From an uncultured Eubacteriales bacterium (GTDB lineage Bacteria > Bacillota > Clostridia > Lachnospirales > Lachnospiraceae): DNA of 64,000 bases. Made by a program: the position numbers and the translations under genes. Position 1 is the first letter of the stretch, and the number at the start of each line of letters is the position of its first letter. Below are positions 9,572 through 19,100 of this stretch, in pieces. The notes beneath the pieces are model-generated. The model did no database searches and was not told the origin of the DNA. It saw only the letters and a program-made list of their open reading frames with translations. The stretch spans positions 124,001-188,000 of the forward strand of contig CASFBK010000008.1 in NCBI GenBank assembly GCA_949292785.1, in the 5' to 3' direction.

Positions 9572-10414
9572 TTATGCCTTTACTGCCCCATTTGTCACAC
9601 CTGCAATAATCCATTTCTGACAGAAAACATATACCAGTAATACCGGAAGCAGTACTAATAAATATGAGGCGAATGCTAAATTATACTGCGTATTGAACTG
9701 TCCCTGGAATACATACTGTGATAGCTGTAATGTCTGATACTTCTTGTCACTCAACAATACCAATGGCATCAGGAAATCGTTCCATGTCCACATAATTGAT
9801 AAAATTGCTACTGTTGCATGCATTGGTTTCATAATTGGAAATATAACCTTGGTAAATATCTGCCATGGGTTAGCTCCGTCAATAAGCGCCGCTTCGTCTA
9901 ATGCCTCCGGCACTGACTTTATAAATCCCGTATACAAAAATGTATTCATCGGGAGTCCGAACACAATATATAAGAAGGTAATTCCAATTACATTGTCAAT
10001 ATGGAATAAATTTGCCTGTTTTACCAGCGGAAGCATCAGGACATTAAACGGTATGAACATCGCACTGATAAAATAGTAATACATTAACTTAAAAAATTTG
10101 TTTTTCTTTCTGTTTCTTGTTATGGCATAAGCAGCCGCTGAATTCGTAATAATTGTAAATATGAAGTTTATCACCGTAATAAATAATGTGTTAAAAAACT
10201 TTCTGGGATACTCTGTCATATTCCATGCATCCACAAAATTCTGCCAACGTATTTTCTTAGGTAAGGAAAGTACATTTACCATATCCGAAGGATCCTTCAG
10301 TGCTATTACGATTGTCATATAAATAGGACCAGCTATAAAAAAGATTGCTAAAACAATTAAAAGAATCGTGACTAACCAATTTGTTTTCGTAACTCTATTT
10401 CCTTTTTTCAACAT
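9572..10414 (-). CDS. CUT1 sugar ABC importer permease, MalG type
   Basis: 280 residues, six membrane helices, with the inner-membrane EAA loop EALDEAALIDGANPWQIF at about residues 187-204 that docks the ATPase. The C-terminus NGAVKA resembles the MalG tail. It starts one base after the MalF-type gene stops. With that permease and the binding protein it forms a carbohydrate importer; position next to alpha-1,6-glucanases suggests isomalto-oligosaccharides. No ATPase gene accompanies it. Confidence 0.92.
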   Translation of the reverse strand: MLKKGNRVTKTNWLVTILLIVLAIFFIAGPIYMTIVIALKDPSDMVNVLSLPKKIRWQNFVDAWNMTEYPRKFFNTLFITVINFIFTIITNSAAAYAITRNRKKNKFFKLMYYYFISAMFIPFNVLMLPLVKQANLFHIDNVIGITFLYIVFGLPMNTFLYTGFIKSVPEALDEAALIDGANPWQIFTKVIFPIMKPMHATVAILSIMWTWNDFLMPLVLLSDKKYQTLQLSQYVFQGQFNTQYNLAFASYLLVLLPVLLVYVFCQKWIIAGVTNGAVKA

Positions 10415-10415
10415 A

Positions 10416-11288
10416 TCAGTTCACTTTCTCCTCTCTCTTTTCAAGTACCCTCAACTGGAATACGGAAATCGCAACAACTATAATAAAGAGCATTACTGCA
10501 TTTGCAGACTGATATGCAAATTGCGCTCCCTGGAATCCTTTCTTGTAAATCAAAAGAGAAATTGTAGTAGTTGCTGTACCAGGTCCTCCACCAGTCATTG
10601 CCATAAACTGGTCGAACGCCATTAAAAATCCTTTTACACTTAAAACCATATTTATCGTAAAGAATGGAGCAATCAGCGGAAAGGTAATTTTGAAAAATCT
10701 TTTCAATCCAACCGCTCCATCTAAATCTGCCGCTTCATATAAATCTTTATCTACTGTTTGTAACCCTGATAAATAAATCAAAGTATTAAATGCAAGTGAC
10801 TGCCATACTGTAACAATCAATACACCAATCCACGCCGAACTTGTTCCCAGTATATTTACACTGAGTGCCTCAATTCCCAATGCATTTCCCACCATTGGTA
10901 CAATGTTAGAGAAAATAAACTTAAATACATATCCAATAATCAATACGCCCAGCATATATGGGACAAAATAAACTGCCTTTAAGAAGTTTTTAAATTTTAT
11001 TCTGGCATTTAACGCACATGCCAACGCAAGGCTTAATACATTTACTAAAATTGTTGCTAAAAGAGCAAACTTAAAGGTAAACAAATATGAAGTTACGACA
11101 TTGGAATCTTTGAATATATGCAAATAATTCCTTAAGCCGACAAAGTTCCAATTTCCATATCCCTTCCAGTCTGTAAAACTGTAGAATACACCCTGTAAAA
11201 AAGGATAGGTATGGAAAATAAAAAACAAAACTGCCATAGGAACAACCATCATGTAAAGTATAATGCTGGTTCTTTTTTTGGTTTTCAT
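10416..11288 (-). CDS. CUT1 sugar ABC importer permease, MalF type
   Basis: 290 residues with six membrane helices and an EAA loop DLYEAADLDGAVGLKRFF (about 189-206). The short form without the large periplasmic loop of enteric MalF is usual for Gram-positive MsmF/LplB-type permeases. It is placed between the binding-protein gene and the MalG-type gene; an intercistronic hairpin separates it from the former. Function as the partner of the MalG-type permease is well supported by context. Confidence 0.92.
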   Translation of the reverse strand: MKTKKRTSIILYMMVVPMAVLFFIFHTYPFLQGVFYSFTDWKGYGNWNFVGLRNYLHIFKDSNVVTSYLFTFKFALLATILVNVLSLALACALNARIKFKNFLKAVYFVPYMLGVLIIGYVFKFIFSNIVPMVGNALGIEALSVNILGTSSAWIGVLIVTVWQSLAFNTLIYLSGLQTVDKDLYEAADLDGAVGLKRFFKITFPLIAPFFTINMVLSVKGFLMAFDQFMAMTGGGPGTATTTISLLIYKKGFQGAQFAYQSANAVMLFIIVVAISVFQLRVLEKREEKVN

Positions 11289-11314
11289 TTAATCACTCCG
11301 TTTCTGCCTAATAG

Positions 11315-11346
11315 TACTGCCAGAATATAAACATATTCTGGCAGTA
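11315..11346 (-). promoter_or_regulatory. Intercistronic hairpin after the binding-protein gene
   Basis: A perfect 14-bp inverted repeat (11315-11328, 11333-11346) with a 4-base loop lies 19 bp past the binding-protein stop and 27 bp before the permease start. No run of U follows on the minus strand, so it is more likely a 3'-end stabiliser that raises binding-protein mRNA than a full terminator. Confidence 0.65.
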
Positions 11347-11365
11347 TCACAAAGACTACATCCTA

Positions 11366-12670
11366 TTAATCTACATTTGTAGCATCGTACTGCTCATCAC
11401 AAGTCTGCAGTGTCTGTGTAATATTCTCTTGTAAATCCATTCCATTTGTTACATTCAATGCAAACTGTGATAAAATGGAAGCAAGATCAAAACCAGATGG
11501 ATAGTAGTGATCCGGGAAGTTAGATACCCGTCCGTCTGCAATATCCTGTTTTACACTTGCAACTGTTGGGTCTTCCTGTGCAACACCTTCAACTGCTGAG
11601 AAAGCAAACTGCTCTGTAATATACTGCTGTGCATGGTCTGTCTCAGTCATAAATCTGATAAATTCTTTTGCAGCTTCCTGCTGTGCGGAATCAGACTCAG
11701 AGGATACTGCAAATAATACGTCAATACCAGATGTTACTGTATTGCGTTCTGCATCATTTACAGATGGGAATGCAAACATATCTACGTTAAAATCTGCATT
11801 TGTATTTTTAAATTCAGAAATTGCCCAGTTTCCGTTAATCATCATAGCTGCCTGACCTTCTGCAAATAATTTGTTTCCGTCAGCGTATGTAGTTCCCATA
11901 TAATCATTCTGTGCATATTCCAGAATCTTTGCATATTTCTCTAAAACTTCCTGATGTGTTTCTTCAAATGTTGTTTTATTTTCTTTTCTATCTGCAGTAA
12001 ATGAAGCGTCCGGAATTACTGGTGCCATACTGTTCCATGGTGGCAGACAAGTCCAGTTATCGGCAAATGTTAATTCAAATGGAGTCTTACCTGCTGCTTT
12101 TATTGTTTCACAAGCTGTCATGAGTTCATCCCATGTCTGAGGTATGGAAATTCCCAGTTCTTCAAACATATCTTTATTATAAAGAATACCGGATGCATTG
12201 GTAGCATATGGAACACCGTAAGCTACTGATTCTCCATCCTTATTTACATCATAGAGCATCTGCATATATGCTTCCTGAATGTTTCCAACTTCATCACTCA
12301 TATCCATAAGCATTCCTGCACTCTGTAATTCAGTATAGGTAGCATCACCACCGCAGGCGATAATATCAGGCAAATCATTCTTTGTCAATCTGGTCTTTAA
12401 TACTGTACCTGCATCAGCCGGAGCGGTTATTTCAATCGAAATATTATCATGCTGGCTTGTGAATTCATCTACCAGTGTTTGTAATGTCTGCATGTTTTCT
12501 GTTTTAGTAGAAAACAGTTCCAACTCCACCTTATCACTCTTTGCTGTGCTGCTTCCGCTCTTGCCGGAATCACCGGAGCCTGAATTATTTGCTCCATTTC
12601 CACAACCAGCCAGTAATGATGCAGTCATTGCACATACCGTCAATAAAGATACTAACTTTTTCTTTTTCAT
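11366..12670 (-). CDS. Extracellular sugar-binding lipoprotein of CUT1 importer
   Basis: 435 residues from ATG 12670, preceded by AAAGGGTGG; the frame upstream of this codon runs through the promoter and operators and is not coding. It has a lipoprotein signal with lipobox LLAGC (Cys at about 23), a Ser/Gly linker, and a family 1 solute-binding fold (ELFSTKTENMQTLQTLV..., ILYNKDMFEELGI, FAEGQAAMMINGNWA, QEAAKEFIRFM). First gene of the importer-hydrolase operon. It carries the ligand specificity of the importer; isomalto-oligosaccharide or panose-type glucans are inferred from the neighbouring enzymes. Expression is controlled by the flanking twin operators. Confidence 0.92.
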   Translation of the reverse strand: MKKKKLVSLLTVCAMTASLLAGCGNGANNSGSGDSGKSGSSTAKSDKVELELFSTKTENMQTLQTLVDEFTSQHDNISIEITAPADAGTVLKTRLTKNDLPDIIACGGDATYTELQSAGMLMDMSDEVGNIQEAYMQMLYDVNKDGESVAYGVPYATNASGILYNKDMFEELGISIPQTWDELMTACETIKAAGKTPFELTFADNWTCLPPWNSMAPVIPDASFTADRKENKTTFEETHQEVLEKYAKILEYAQNDYMGTTYADGNKLFAEGQAAMMINGNWAISEFKNTNADFNVDMFAFPSVNDAERNTVTSGIDVLFAVSSESDSAQQEAAKEFIRFMTETDHAQQYITEQFAFSAVEGVAQEDPTVASVKQDIADGRVSNFPDHYYPSGFDLASILSQFALNVTNGMDLQENITQTLQTCDEQYDATNVD

Positions 12671-12703
12671 AATATTCCACCCTTTCTCATGGTTAAATTT
12701 GTT

Positions 12704-12719
12704 AGTGTTTCGTAACACC
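12704..12719 (-). promoter_or_regulatory. LacI-type operator O1 of the importer operon
   Basis: AGTGTTTCGTAACACC, an imperfect palindrome with the central TTNCGNAA pattern typical of LacI-family sites. It lies 11 bp downstream of the -10 box, over the first transcribed bases, where a bound repressor would block transcription. Confidence 0.7.
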
Positions 12720-12730
12720 TTTACAATGAG

Positions 12731-12759
12731 AGTATAGCACATATTTTTTACTATTTCAA
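12731..12759 (-). promoter_or_regulatory. Sigma-A promoter of the sugar importer operon
   Basis: TTGAAA (12754-12759) and TATACT (12731-12736) on the minus strand are separated by exactly 17 bp. The promoter is enclosed by two operators, O1 downstream and O2 one base upstream of the -35 box. Confidence 0.78.
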
Positions 12760-12760
12760 T

Positions 12761-12776
12761 AGTGTTTCGCAACACT
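12761..12776 (-). promoter_or_regulatory. LacI-type operator O2 of the importer operon
   Basis: AGTGTTTCGCAACACT, with perfect 6-base arms around a 4-base centre. It abuts the -35 box with a one-base gap. O1 and O2 centres are 57 bp apart, so the site pair could support either direct occlusion or short DNA looping. Confidence 0.75.
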
Positions 12777-12821
12777 GTGGTTTTTCACATTTTTAAAATG
12801 CTTTTTTTATTCAATTTTCAC

Positions 12822-12869
12822 AAAAAAAAGATAGCATATAGATAAGGCAATGCCTTTTCCATATGCTAT
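12822..12869 (-). terminator. Intrinsic terminator of the LacI-family gene
   Basis: Inverted repeat ATAGCATAT (12831-12839) and ATATGCTAT (12861-12869), extended inside by AAGGCA/TGCCTT, followed on the minus strand by a run of eight U. It begins within 5 bp of the regulator stop codon and isolates the regulator from the importer promoter. Confidence 0.88.
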
Positions 12870-12873
12870 ACAC

Positions 12874-13902
12874 TCATTTTACTATATCTTTTACGCTTTC
12901 TCTGACTACCAGCTTTACCGGAAGACTGATATTACGTTCCTCTTCCTGTTTTCCGTTAATAATGTTCATTATTTTATTTACTGCATAAAAAGCCTTATCG
13001 GAAATATCCTGTTTAATCGTTGTCAGTTTTGGTCTGCATTCCACGGCAAATATGTTATCATCAAAGCCCACCACAGATATATCATCCGGTACCTTGAGCC
13101 CTTCTGTAAAGAATACATTTACTGCATCCATCGCATAAAAGTCAGATGCAAAGAATAACGCTGTGTAATCCCAAATCCGTTCCTTGCAGAACTCTCTCAT
13201 CTGCCGTGCTCTTTCCTCAAGTTTAAAGTGTAATGGGATATAATCATTATTATTTACTTCTAAGCCACTTTCTTCTAACGCTTTCCGATATCCCATCATT
13301 CGCTCATAATCTACTCCAACAGGGAACTCTGCATCTGCCAAAAAAGCAATCTTTTTATGCCCCTTTCTTATTAAATGCTTTGTCATCAAATATCCGCCTT
13401 CAAAATCATGCAGTCCTACATTATCGTAAGCATTCGGATCATCCAGAAAATAGGAGTCTATAAACACAATGGGCTTATCCAGCCTGTCCCTTAATTTTTT
13501 GCAATCATCCGGCAAACATCCCAGAACAATCAGACCTTCCACATTCCAGCTCAACGCCATTTGTATACTTTCCTCTACGCCACCTGAAGTATAGAACATC
13601 ATATAATATTTCTTTTTTCGTATCTCGCTTTCCAACGCGCCCAGAATTTCACTATAAAAAGGAGACTGTATCACATTCATCTCGTTTCTTCTTTCATAGG
13701 TCATAATCACTCCTATAATTTTAGAACCGTAATTTCCCAGTAATCTCCCCCCCATATTAGATACATAATTCTGTTCTTTAATCACTTCACGTACTTTTTG
13801 CAGCGTATCTGCCGACATCTTATCTATTCTCCCATGCAGAACATTTGATACCGTGGTAGGACTTACCCCTGCCAAATGCGCTATGTCCTTAATTGAAACC
13901 AT
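12874..13902 (-). CDS. LacI-family transcriptional regulator of the glucan island
   Basis: 342 residues. N-terminal LacI helix-turn-helix with VSIKDIAHLAGVSPTTVSNVLHG (2-24) and hinge; the rest is a periplasmic-binding-protein-like effector domain (IIGVIMTYERRNE, GLIVLGCLPDD, LTTIKQDISDKAFYAV). It has a GAGGTG ribosome site and its own promoter and terminator. It sits between the importer operon and the chemoreceptor gene, both of whose promoters carry AGTGTTNCGNAACACT-type sites, so it is the natural candidate to bind them. Its own promoter lacks that site, so I see no autoregulation through it. The effector is probably an isomalto-oligosaccharide or derivative (inference). Confidence 0.92.
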   Translation of the reverse strand: MVSIKDIAHLAGVSPTTVSNVLHGRIDKMSADTLQKVREVIKEQNYVSNMGGRLLGNYGSKIIGVIMTYERRNEMNVIQSPFYSEILGALESEIRKKKYYMMFYTSGGVEESIQMALSWNVEGLIVLGCLPDDCKKLRDRLDKPIVFIDSYFLDDPNAYDNVGLHDFEGGYLMTKHLIRKGHKKIAFLADAEFPVGVDYERMMGYRKALEESGLEVNNNDYIPLHFKLEERARQMREFCKERIWDYTALFFASDFYAMDAVNVFFTEGLKVPDDISVVGFDDNIFAVECRPKLTTIKQDISDKAFYAVNKIMNIINGKQEEERNISLPVKLVVRESVKDIVK

Positions 13903-13934
13903 AAGTCTTCACCTCTATGTCAAAATATATAAAA

Positions 13935-13963
13935 ATTATACCCCTTATTCCAAAATATGTAAA
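13935..13963 (-). promoter_or_regulatory. Sigma-A promoter of the LacI-family gene
   Basis: TTTACA (13958-13963) and TATAAT (13935-13940) with a 17-bp spacer on the minus strand. No copy of the importer operator is present; a loose direct repeat CAAAATATRT flanks the -10 region. Confidence 0.65.
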
Positions 13964-14015
13964 ATCAAATCATCTATTTTCTAATATTTTTCTATTTTCT
14001 GTATGCTCCTTTGTT

Positions 14016-16043
14016 CTAGTCCTCCGGAAGCTTAAAGTTCTGTAAATGTTCACTTAACCTATTTTGATTATCCGTCAGCTCTTTGATATTCAAGGATATT
14101 TCTTCTACCGATTTTAACTGTCCCTTGGCTACGCTGCTAATGGTATCAGACGCCGCTGAATTTTCTTCCGTAGAAGCCGAGAACTCTTCAATACATTCCA
14201 CTGTTTCTGTTTTTAGTTTTCCAATTACCTTACTTTCCTGAACAATATTTGCCGCACTGACCTGCAGTTTATTGATATATGCGTTAATTTCATTGAACAC
14301 AGCCATCGTTTCCTCTAATGATTTCGATTGCATCATCAGATTTTTCTCCGCAGAGTTCGCAGTATCGACCATTACGTCAATCCTGGTCTGTATATTCGTA
14401 ATAATTTCATGAATCTTATCTACGGCACCGGAAGACTGTTCTGCCAGCTTTCTGATTTCCATTGCAACTACGGAAAATCCTCTTCCGCTTTCTCCGGCTC
14501 TCGCAGCCTCAATGGAAGCATTTAAAGAAAGAAGGTTCGTCTGCTCTGCTATACTGCTGATCATATCTACGATTCCGTATATAACCGTAACCATATCCTT
14601 TAACTCTATAATACTCTTAATTACTTCCTTGGTAATATCCTGTGTACTGTCTGTGTTTTCATCCAGTTCCTGAATTGCAACTCTACCTTTTTCCGTCTGA
14701 TTTCCGGTTTCCTGAATGATGGTATTAATTTGTTTTACTTCACCTGAAATTGTATCAATTTCTCCAGACAGCTCTGACATTTGAATTAATCCGGTGGTGA
14801 TATGATCAATCTGGTTTTGAATGCTCTTTTTAATTTCACCGGTGGCTTCCACAATCTGTCTGCTGTTCATCAGTAGAATATTGGAATTTCCCTCTACTTC
14901 ATTGACCGACATGCTTACCTGTCCATTGGTCTCTTCTACCCGCTTGATTAAAGAACAAATACTTGACAGCATATTCATAAAGCCCTTGTTCAATTTACCA
15001 AATTCATCTTTTCTCTTCATTTTGATGCTGACTCCCAGATTTCCATCTGCAGCTCTATCCATTAAACTCATTATTTTTCCAACTGCTTTTGTGATATCTA
15101 AGGCAATTAATATTCCGATGATGCCTGCAAATAAAGAAAAGAGAATCGTCAAAATAACCGTAATTCTTTTTACAGTTACCATACTTGATAAAATCTCACT
15201 TTTTGGTATAGCAACACATATTATACCGTCTATCCCATCTATTTTTTTGTACAGGAGCAGCATATTTTCTTTATTAATATCAATATATTCTGAACCTTTT
15301 TCTACTTCTCCGGATAAAATATTCTGGTAAAAATCTAAAGAGGTGAAATAATTCTCTTTCTCCTCTTCTGTCAATATTTCTCTGCCATCATATGTTAAAA
15401 ATCCTGCTATCGCATCCTCTCCCGCACTCATTTCCTGCAATATGGATTTTAATACATCATTTTTTATGTCGATTACAATATATCCCTGTTTATTTTTCAT
15501 TTCATAAGTAAGAGAGAAACCATAATCGTCCGGATTTATAGAAAGAAAATCATCCAATACACTGTGATATCCGCCCCATTGAAAGGTCTGACTTCCTTCC
15601 CAATTCAATGCCTCTTTATTTTTTACATAATTATCATAATTTCCGGAAATGTTACCAATATTTGAAATATCATTTCCATAACTGCCAAATAAAAAAATAT
15701 TATTAACAAACTGGTCTGTCGCAGCAGTTGTTGTAATACTGTTCTTCAATTCATTGTATACCTGTAATTCTTCTACATTATTACTTTGATATTGCCCACC
15801 GAAATACTGTTGTAAACTTTTATTATTCAATAATTCTATCGCTTTGTTCTGCACGCCATCAAATGCCAGTCCAACATAATCTGAGGTCTTATCCAAAGAC
15901 TTCATATACGCATCCTCAAAATTACTAGTGATAGCACTGGCAGCTATCTGATAAATAGAGAGCCCTAAAATAACCATCCCACAGACCGGGACTAAAAATC
16001 CTATAATGAGTCTGTACCGTATACTACGCAATCCAAATTTCAT
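14016..16043 (-). CDS. Methyl-accepting chemotaxis protein in the glucan island
   Basis: 675 residues from ATG 16043, which has AGGAGG 9 bases upstream; the longer frame crosses the operator. Domains in order: membrane helix (about 12-33), extracytoplasmic sensor of about 245 residues (Cache-like by size), second membrane helix (about 285-308), HAMP ([23 protein letters not shown]), and a signalling hairpin with the conserved tip [30 protein letters not shown]. It likely signals to CheA through CheW. No C-terminal CheR-docking pentapeptide is visible. Shared operators with the importer suggest it detects the same glucans or the liganded binding protein. No other chemotaxis or flagellar gene lies in the window. 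Confidence 0.93.
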   Translation of the reverse strand: MKFGLRSIRYRLIIGFLVPVCGMVILGLSIYQIAASAITSNFEDAYMKSLDKTSDYVGLAFDGVQNKAIELLNNKSLQQYFGGQYQSNNVEELQVYNELKNSITTTAATDQFVNNIFLFGSYGNDISNIGNISGNYDNYVKNKEALNWEGSQTFQWGGYHSVLDDFLSINPDDYGFSLTYEMKNKQGYIVIDIKNDVLKSILQEMSAGEDAIAGFLTYDGREILTEEEKENYFTSLDFYQNILSGEVEKGSEYIDINKENMLLLYKKIDGIDGIICVAIPKSEILSSMVTVKRITVILTILFSLFAGIIGILIALDITKAVGKIMSLMDRAADGNLGVSIKMKRKDEFGKLNKGFMNMLSSICSLIKRVEETNGQVSMSVNEVEGNSNILLMNSRQIVEATGEIKKSIQNQIDHITTGLIQMSELSGEIDTISGEVKQINTIIQETGNQTEKGRVAIQELDENTDSTQDITKEVIKSIIELKDMVTVIYGIVDMISSIAEQTNLLSLNASIEAARAGESGRGFSVVAMEIRKLAEQSSGAVDKIHEIITNIQTRIDVMVDTANSAEKNLMMQSKSLEETMAVFNEINAYINKLQVSAANIVQESKVIGKLKTETVECIEEFSASTEENSAASDTISSVAKGQLKSVEEISLNIKELTDNQNRLSEHLQNFKLPED

Positions 16044-16064
16044 TTTTATCCTCCTATCTCGTGA

Positions 16065-16080
16065 AGTGTTACGCAACATC
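16065..16080 (-). promoter_or_regulatory. Operator O1 of the chemoreceptor gene
   Basis: AGTGTTACGCAACATC, the same site as at the importer with a weaker right arm. It lies 7 bp downstream of the -10 box, across the expected transcription start. Confidence 0.62.
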
Positions 16081-16087
16081 TACAATT

Positions 16088-16116
16088 ATTATACCATTTT
16101 TCTTTTAAATCTTCAA
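16088..16116 (-). promoter_or_regulatory. Sigma-A promoter of the chemoreceptor gene
   Basis: TTGAAG (16111-16116), 17-bp spacer, TATAAT (16088-16093) on the minus strand, flanked on both sides by operators exactly as at the importer promoter. Confidence 0.78.
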
Positions 16117-16117
16117 T

Positions 16118-16133
16118 AGTGTTACGCAACCAC
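16118..16133 (-). promoter_or_regulatory. Operator O2 of the chemoreceptor gene
   Basis: AGTGTTACGCAACCAC; the left arm and centre match the importer sites, the right arm is degraded. It starts one base upstream of the -35 box, the same offset as O2 of the importer, and 5 bp past the stop codon of the preceding ABC permease gene. Confidence 0.6.
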
Positions 16134-16138
16134 TTTTT

Positions 16139-19100
16139 TCACTCGATAGACTTTAAGGATTCTGCCATATTAATTTTGTTAATTTTCTGACGCATGATGA
16201 TATCTACGCACAAGGTAAAGCCCAGCACGGCTATCACTGAATACAGATAACTCTGAGGGCGGATATTGATTTCAAAAGAAACCATATCTATTTTAATCTG
16301 CAGCATCACAAAGCGGTGAAGCAGTTTTCCCAATGGAATTCCCAAAATAATGCCCAGAATGGACAGCACCATATTTTCCCGGAATACATAAGCCCCGGTC
16401 TCTCTTGGATAAAAGCCCAGTACCTTTAAGGTCGCAATCTCTCTGACACGCTCGGAAATATTGATATTACCCAGATTGAACAATACGATAAATGCCAGCG
16501 CCGCTGCACAGCAGATAATCAACGCTACAATGTAATTCATACTTTCCATCATATTCTGCACCCGGGTCTTCATATCCTCTATAACCGTCATGTTAGAGGC
16601 ATTTTTCATATCTGACAGATAAGATGCAATCTGATATTGCTCTGCTCCCTCCTCCAAAGAAAGATAGATTGTCTTTGGTTCAAAGGACTCGCCAAAATAT
16701 TCTTCATAGGTTTCTGCGGTGACATAAGCATAATAATATGTATAATTTTCAAAAATACCGGACACCTTCAAAGGCTTTGTCTCCTCATCTCCGACCCGGA
16801 GCGTCACTTCATCTCCGACCTTTAAGGAAAGCACATCTGCGAGGCGGTTATCAATAAGAATCTCGCCCTTCCCCGGCAGCTCTACCTGTGTTTTATTCAA
16901 ATGAAAATTCACGCACTGACTGATTTCCTCTCCATCAGATACCATCAGCGTAACGGTTTTACTACCATTTTCATAGGGGGCATCTGCGGAGGTCTCCTGC
17001 AGCACCGCACTTCCTGTAATGTCATTGCCGAACTGCTCTTCGATTTCCTCCAGTACCCGGTCGGTAACCTCCTTGGTGTAGGTGGCGCTAATGTCATATT
17101 GCAAAATCTCATCGTACTGGTCATTGACAATATTGGACACAGAATCCTTTACACCGAATCCGGCAATCACCAGTGCGGTACAGCCTGCAATGCCCAGTAT
17201 CATCATAATCATACGCTTCTTAAAACGAAATACGTTTCTGGCTGAAACCTTATGTAAAAACTTCAAGCGCTTCCAGAACACCGGAATCTTTTCCAGCAAA
17301 ATTCGTTTTCCGGCAGCCGGTGCCTTAGGCCGAATCAAATCCGCAGGTGTATGGGTCAGCTCCAGCCGGCAGGCAGCAAAGGTGGTTCCCGCAGAACACA
17401 GCAGTGCTACCAACAGTGATAATAAGAACAACCATACATTATCCACAATCGTAATATCCGTAAATCCATAGAGCATACCATAGGCGGTCCAGATTGCCAT
17501 AGGGAACAACCGTGAGCCTAAGAAATAGCCGATGGCTGCCCCAAGTCCTGCTGCACTTCCCGAATAAATCATATATTTAGAAAGAATTGCACGCTCCGTA
17601 TATCCCAAAGCCCGCAATGTTCCAATCTGTGTCCGTTCATCATCCACCATTCTGGTCATGGTAGTAGAGCACACAAGCGCTGCAATCAGGAAAAAGAATA
17701 CCGGAAAAATCTTGGCTACTCCCTCTACAATACTTACATCCCCCTCAAAGCTGGCATATCCTACATTGGTGCTGCGGTTGAGTACATAGACCTTGGGTTC
17801 CTCTACATCTGCCAATTCTTCTTCGGCGTCTGCAATCTCCTGCTCCGCTTCTGCCGTTTCCGATTCCAGTTTGGCAACACCGTCCTCATATTCTTTCCAT
17901 CCATCTGCCAGCGTCTGCTCATTTTCGGTGATTTCCTGTTCTGCCTGCTTTATCTCCTCCTGTGCCTCAGTAAGCTGCCGCTTTCCCTCCGCCAGCTGTG
18001 TCCGGCTTTCGTTGAGCTTTGCACGGTTTTCCTCTATCTGCTGACGTCCGGCTGTAAGCTGTGCACGGCTGGCGTCTAACTGTACACGACTTTCTGTAAG
18101 CTTCTGGTTCGCTTCGTCTAACTGCGTTTTCGTCTCCTGCAGCTGATGTTCACTGGCTTCAAATTCTTCCACTGCCCGCTTTAATGCCAGATAGGCTTCA
18201 TTCTGATTCAACGCATCGCCCAATCCGGCGGATTCTAGCTGTTCCTTTTGTGCCTTCGCCTGCTCGTACTGGCTCCGGTTTTCCTCCAACTGAGCCACTC
18301 CCTGCTCATAGGCGGTAAGTCCTGCCTGATACTGGGTCAATCCCTGCTGATACTGCGCTTCTCCCTCTGCCAGTGCCTGTTCTCCTTGTGCAGCCTCCTG
18401 TTCTGCTGCCGCAAGTGCGTTCTCTCCTTCGGCAAGGGCTGTTTCTCCTTCTTCTAGTTCCTGTTCCTTTTCTGACAGCGTGTCCTTTGCCTCCTGAAGC
18501 TCCTGTTTTCCCTCGGCAAGGGCTGTTTCTCCCTCTTCCAGCTCTGTTTTGGCATCTAAAAGCTCCTGCTCTGCCTCCTGGGTCTTTTCTGACAGCTCCT
18601 GCTTGCCGTCTGCTATTTCAGCCCTGGCATCTGCTATTTCCTTCTGGTACCGTTCCTCAATGACAGTGGTGACACCATCTTCTATTCCCTCCGAAAGACC
18701 GTCAATTTCATTCTGATAAGCTTCGGTAAATGCAGCGCTTTGGGTATCTCCACAGACATAGACCTCCTCATAATAATCAAAGGAAAATCCATCCTTGGGC
18801 ATAAAAACAAAAGCATCTATCTTTCCCTTTCCTATGGTAGTGGTTCCTCTCTCCATATTGAGATAAAGAGGTGAACGCACCAATCCGGTTACTGTATAGG
18901 TATCATAGACAAAACTATCCCTGGTATCTTCGGAATTCTCTGAAGATATGGTAATCTTTTTGCCTATCATATCTTGCGTATAACGAGAAGCATCCAGCAC
19001 ACATTCATCAGCAGCCTCCGGCATCCGTCCGGCTGTTACATCCAACTGATTTACCTGCTCGGTAATAGAAAGAGCCTTCAGGCAGCTCTCTTCCCCCTCT

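Noticed and set aside
9549..9614. Extended N-terminus of the GH13_31 gene
   Set aside because: Would overlap the permease gene and lacks a ribosome site; the ATG at 9548 has GGAGG and a normal family N-terminus.
17793..18663. Ser- and Leu-rich plus-strand frames within the ABC permease
   Set aside because: They mirror the Glu/Gln/Ala-rich coiled-coil codons on the other strand.
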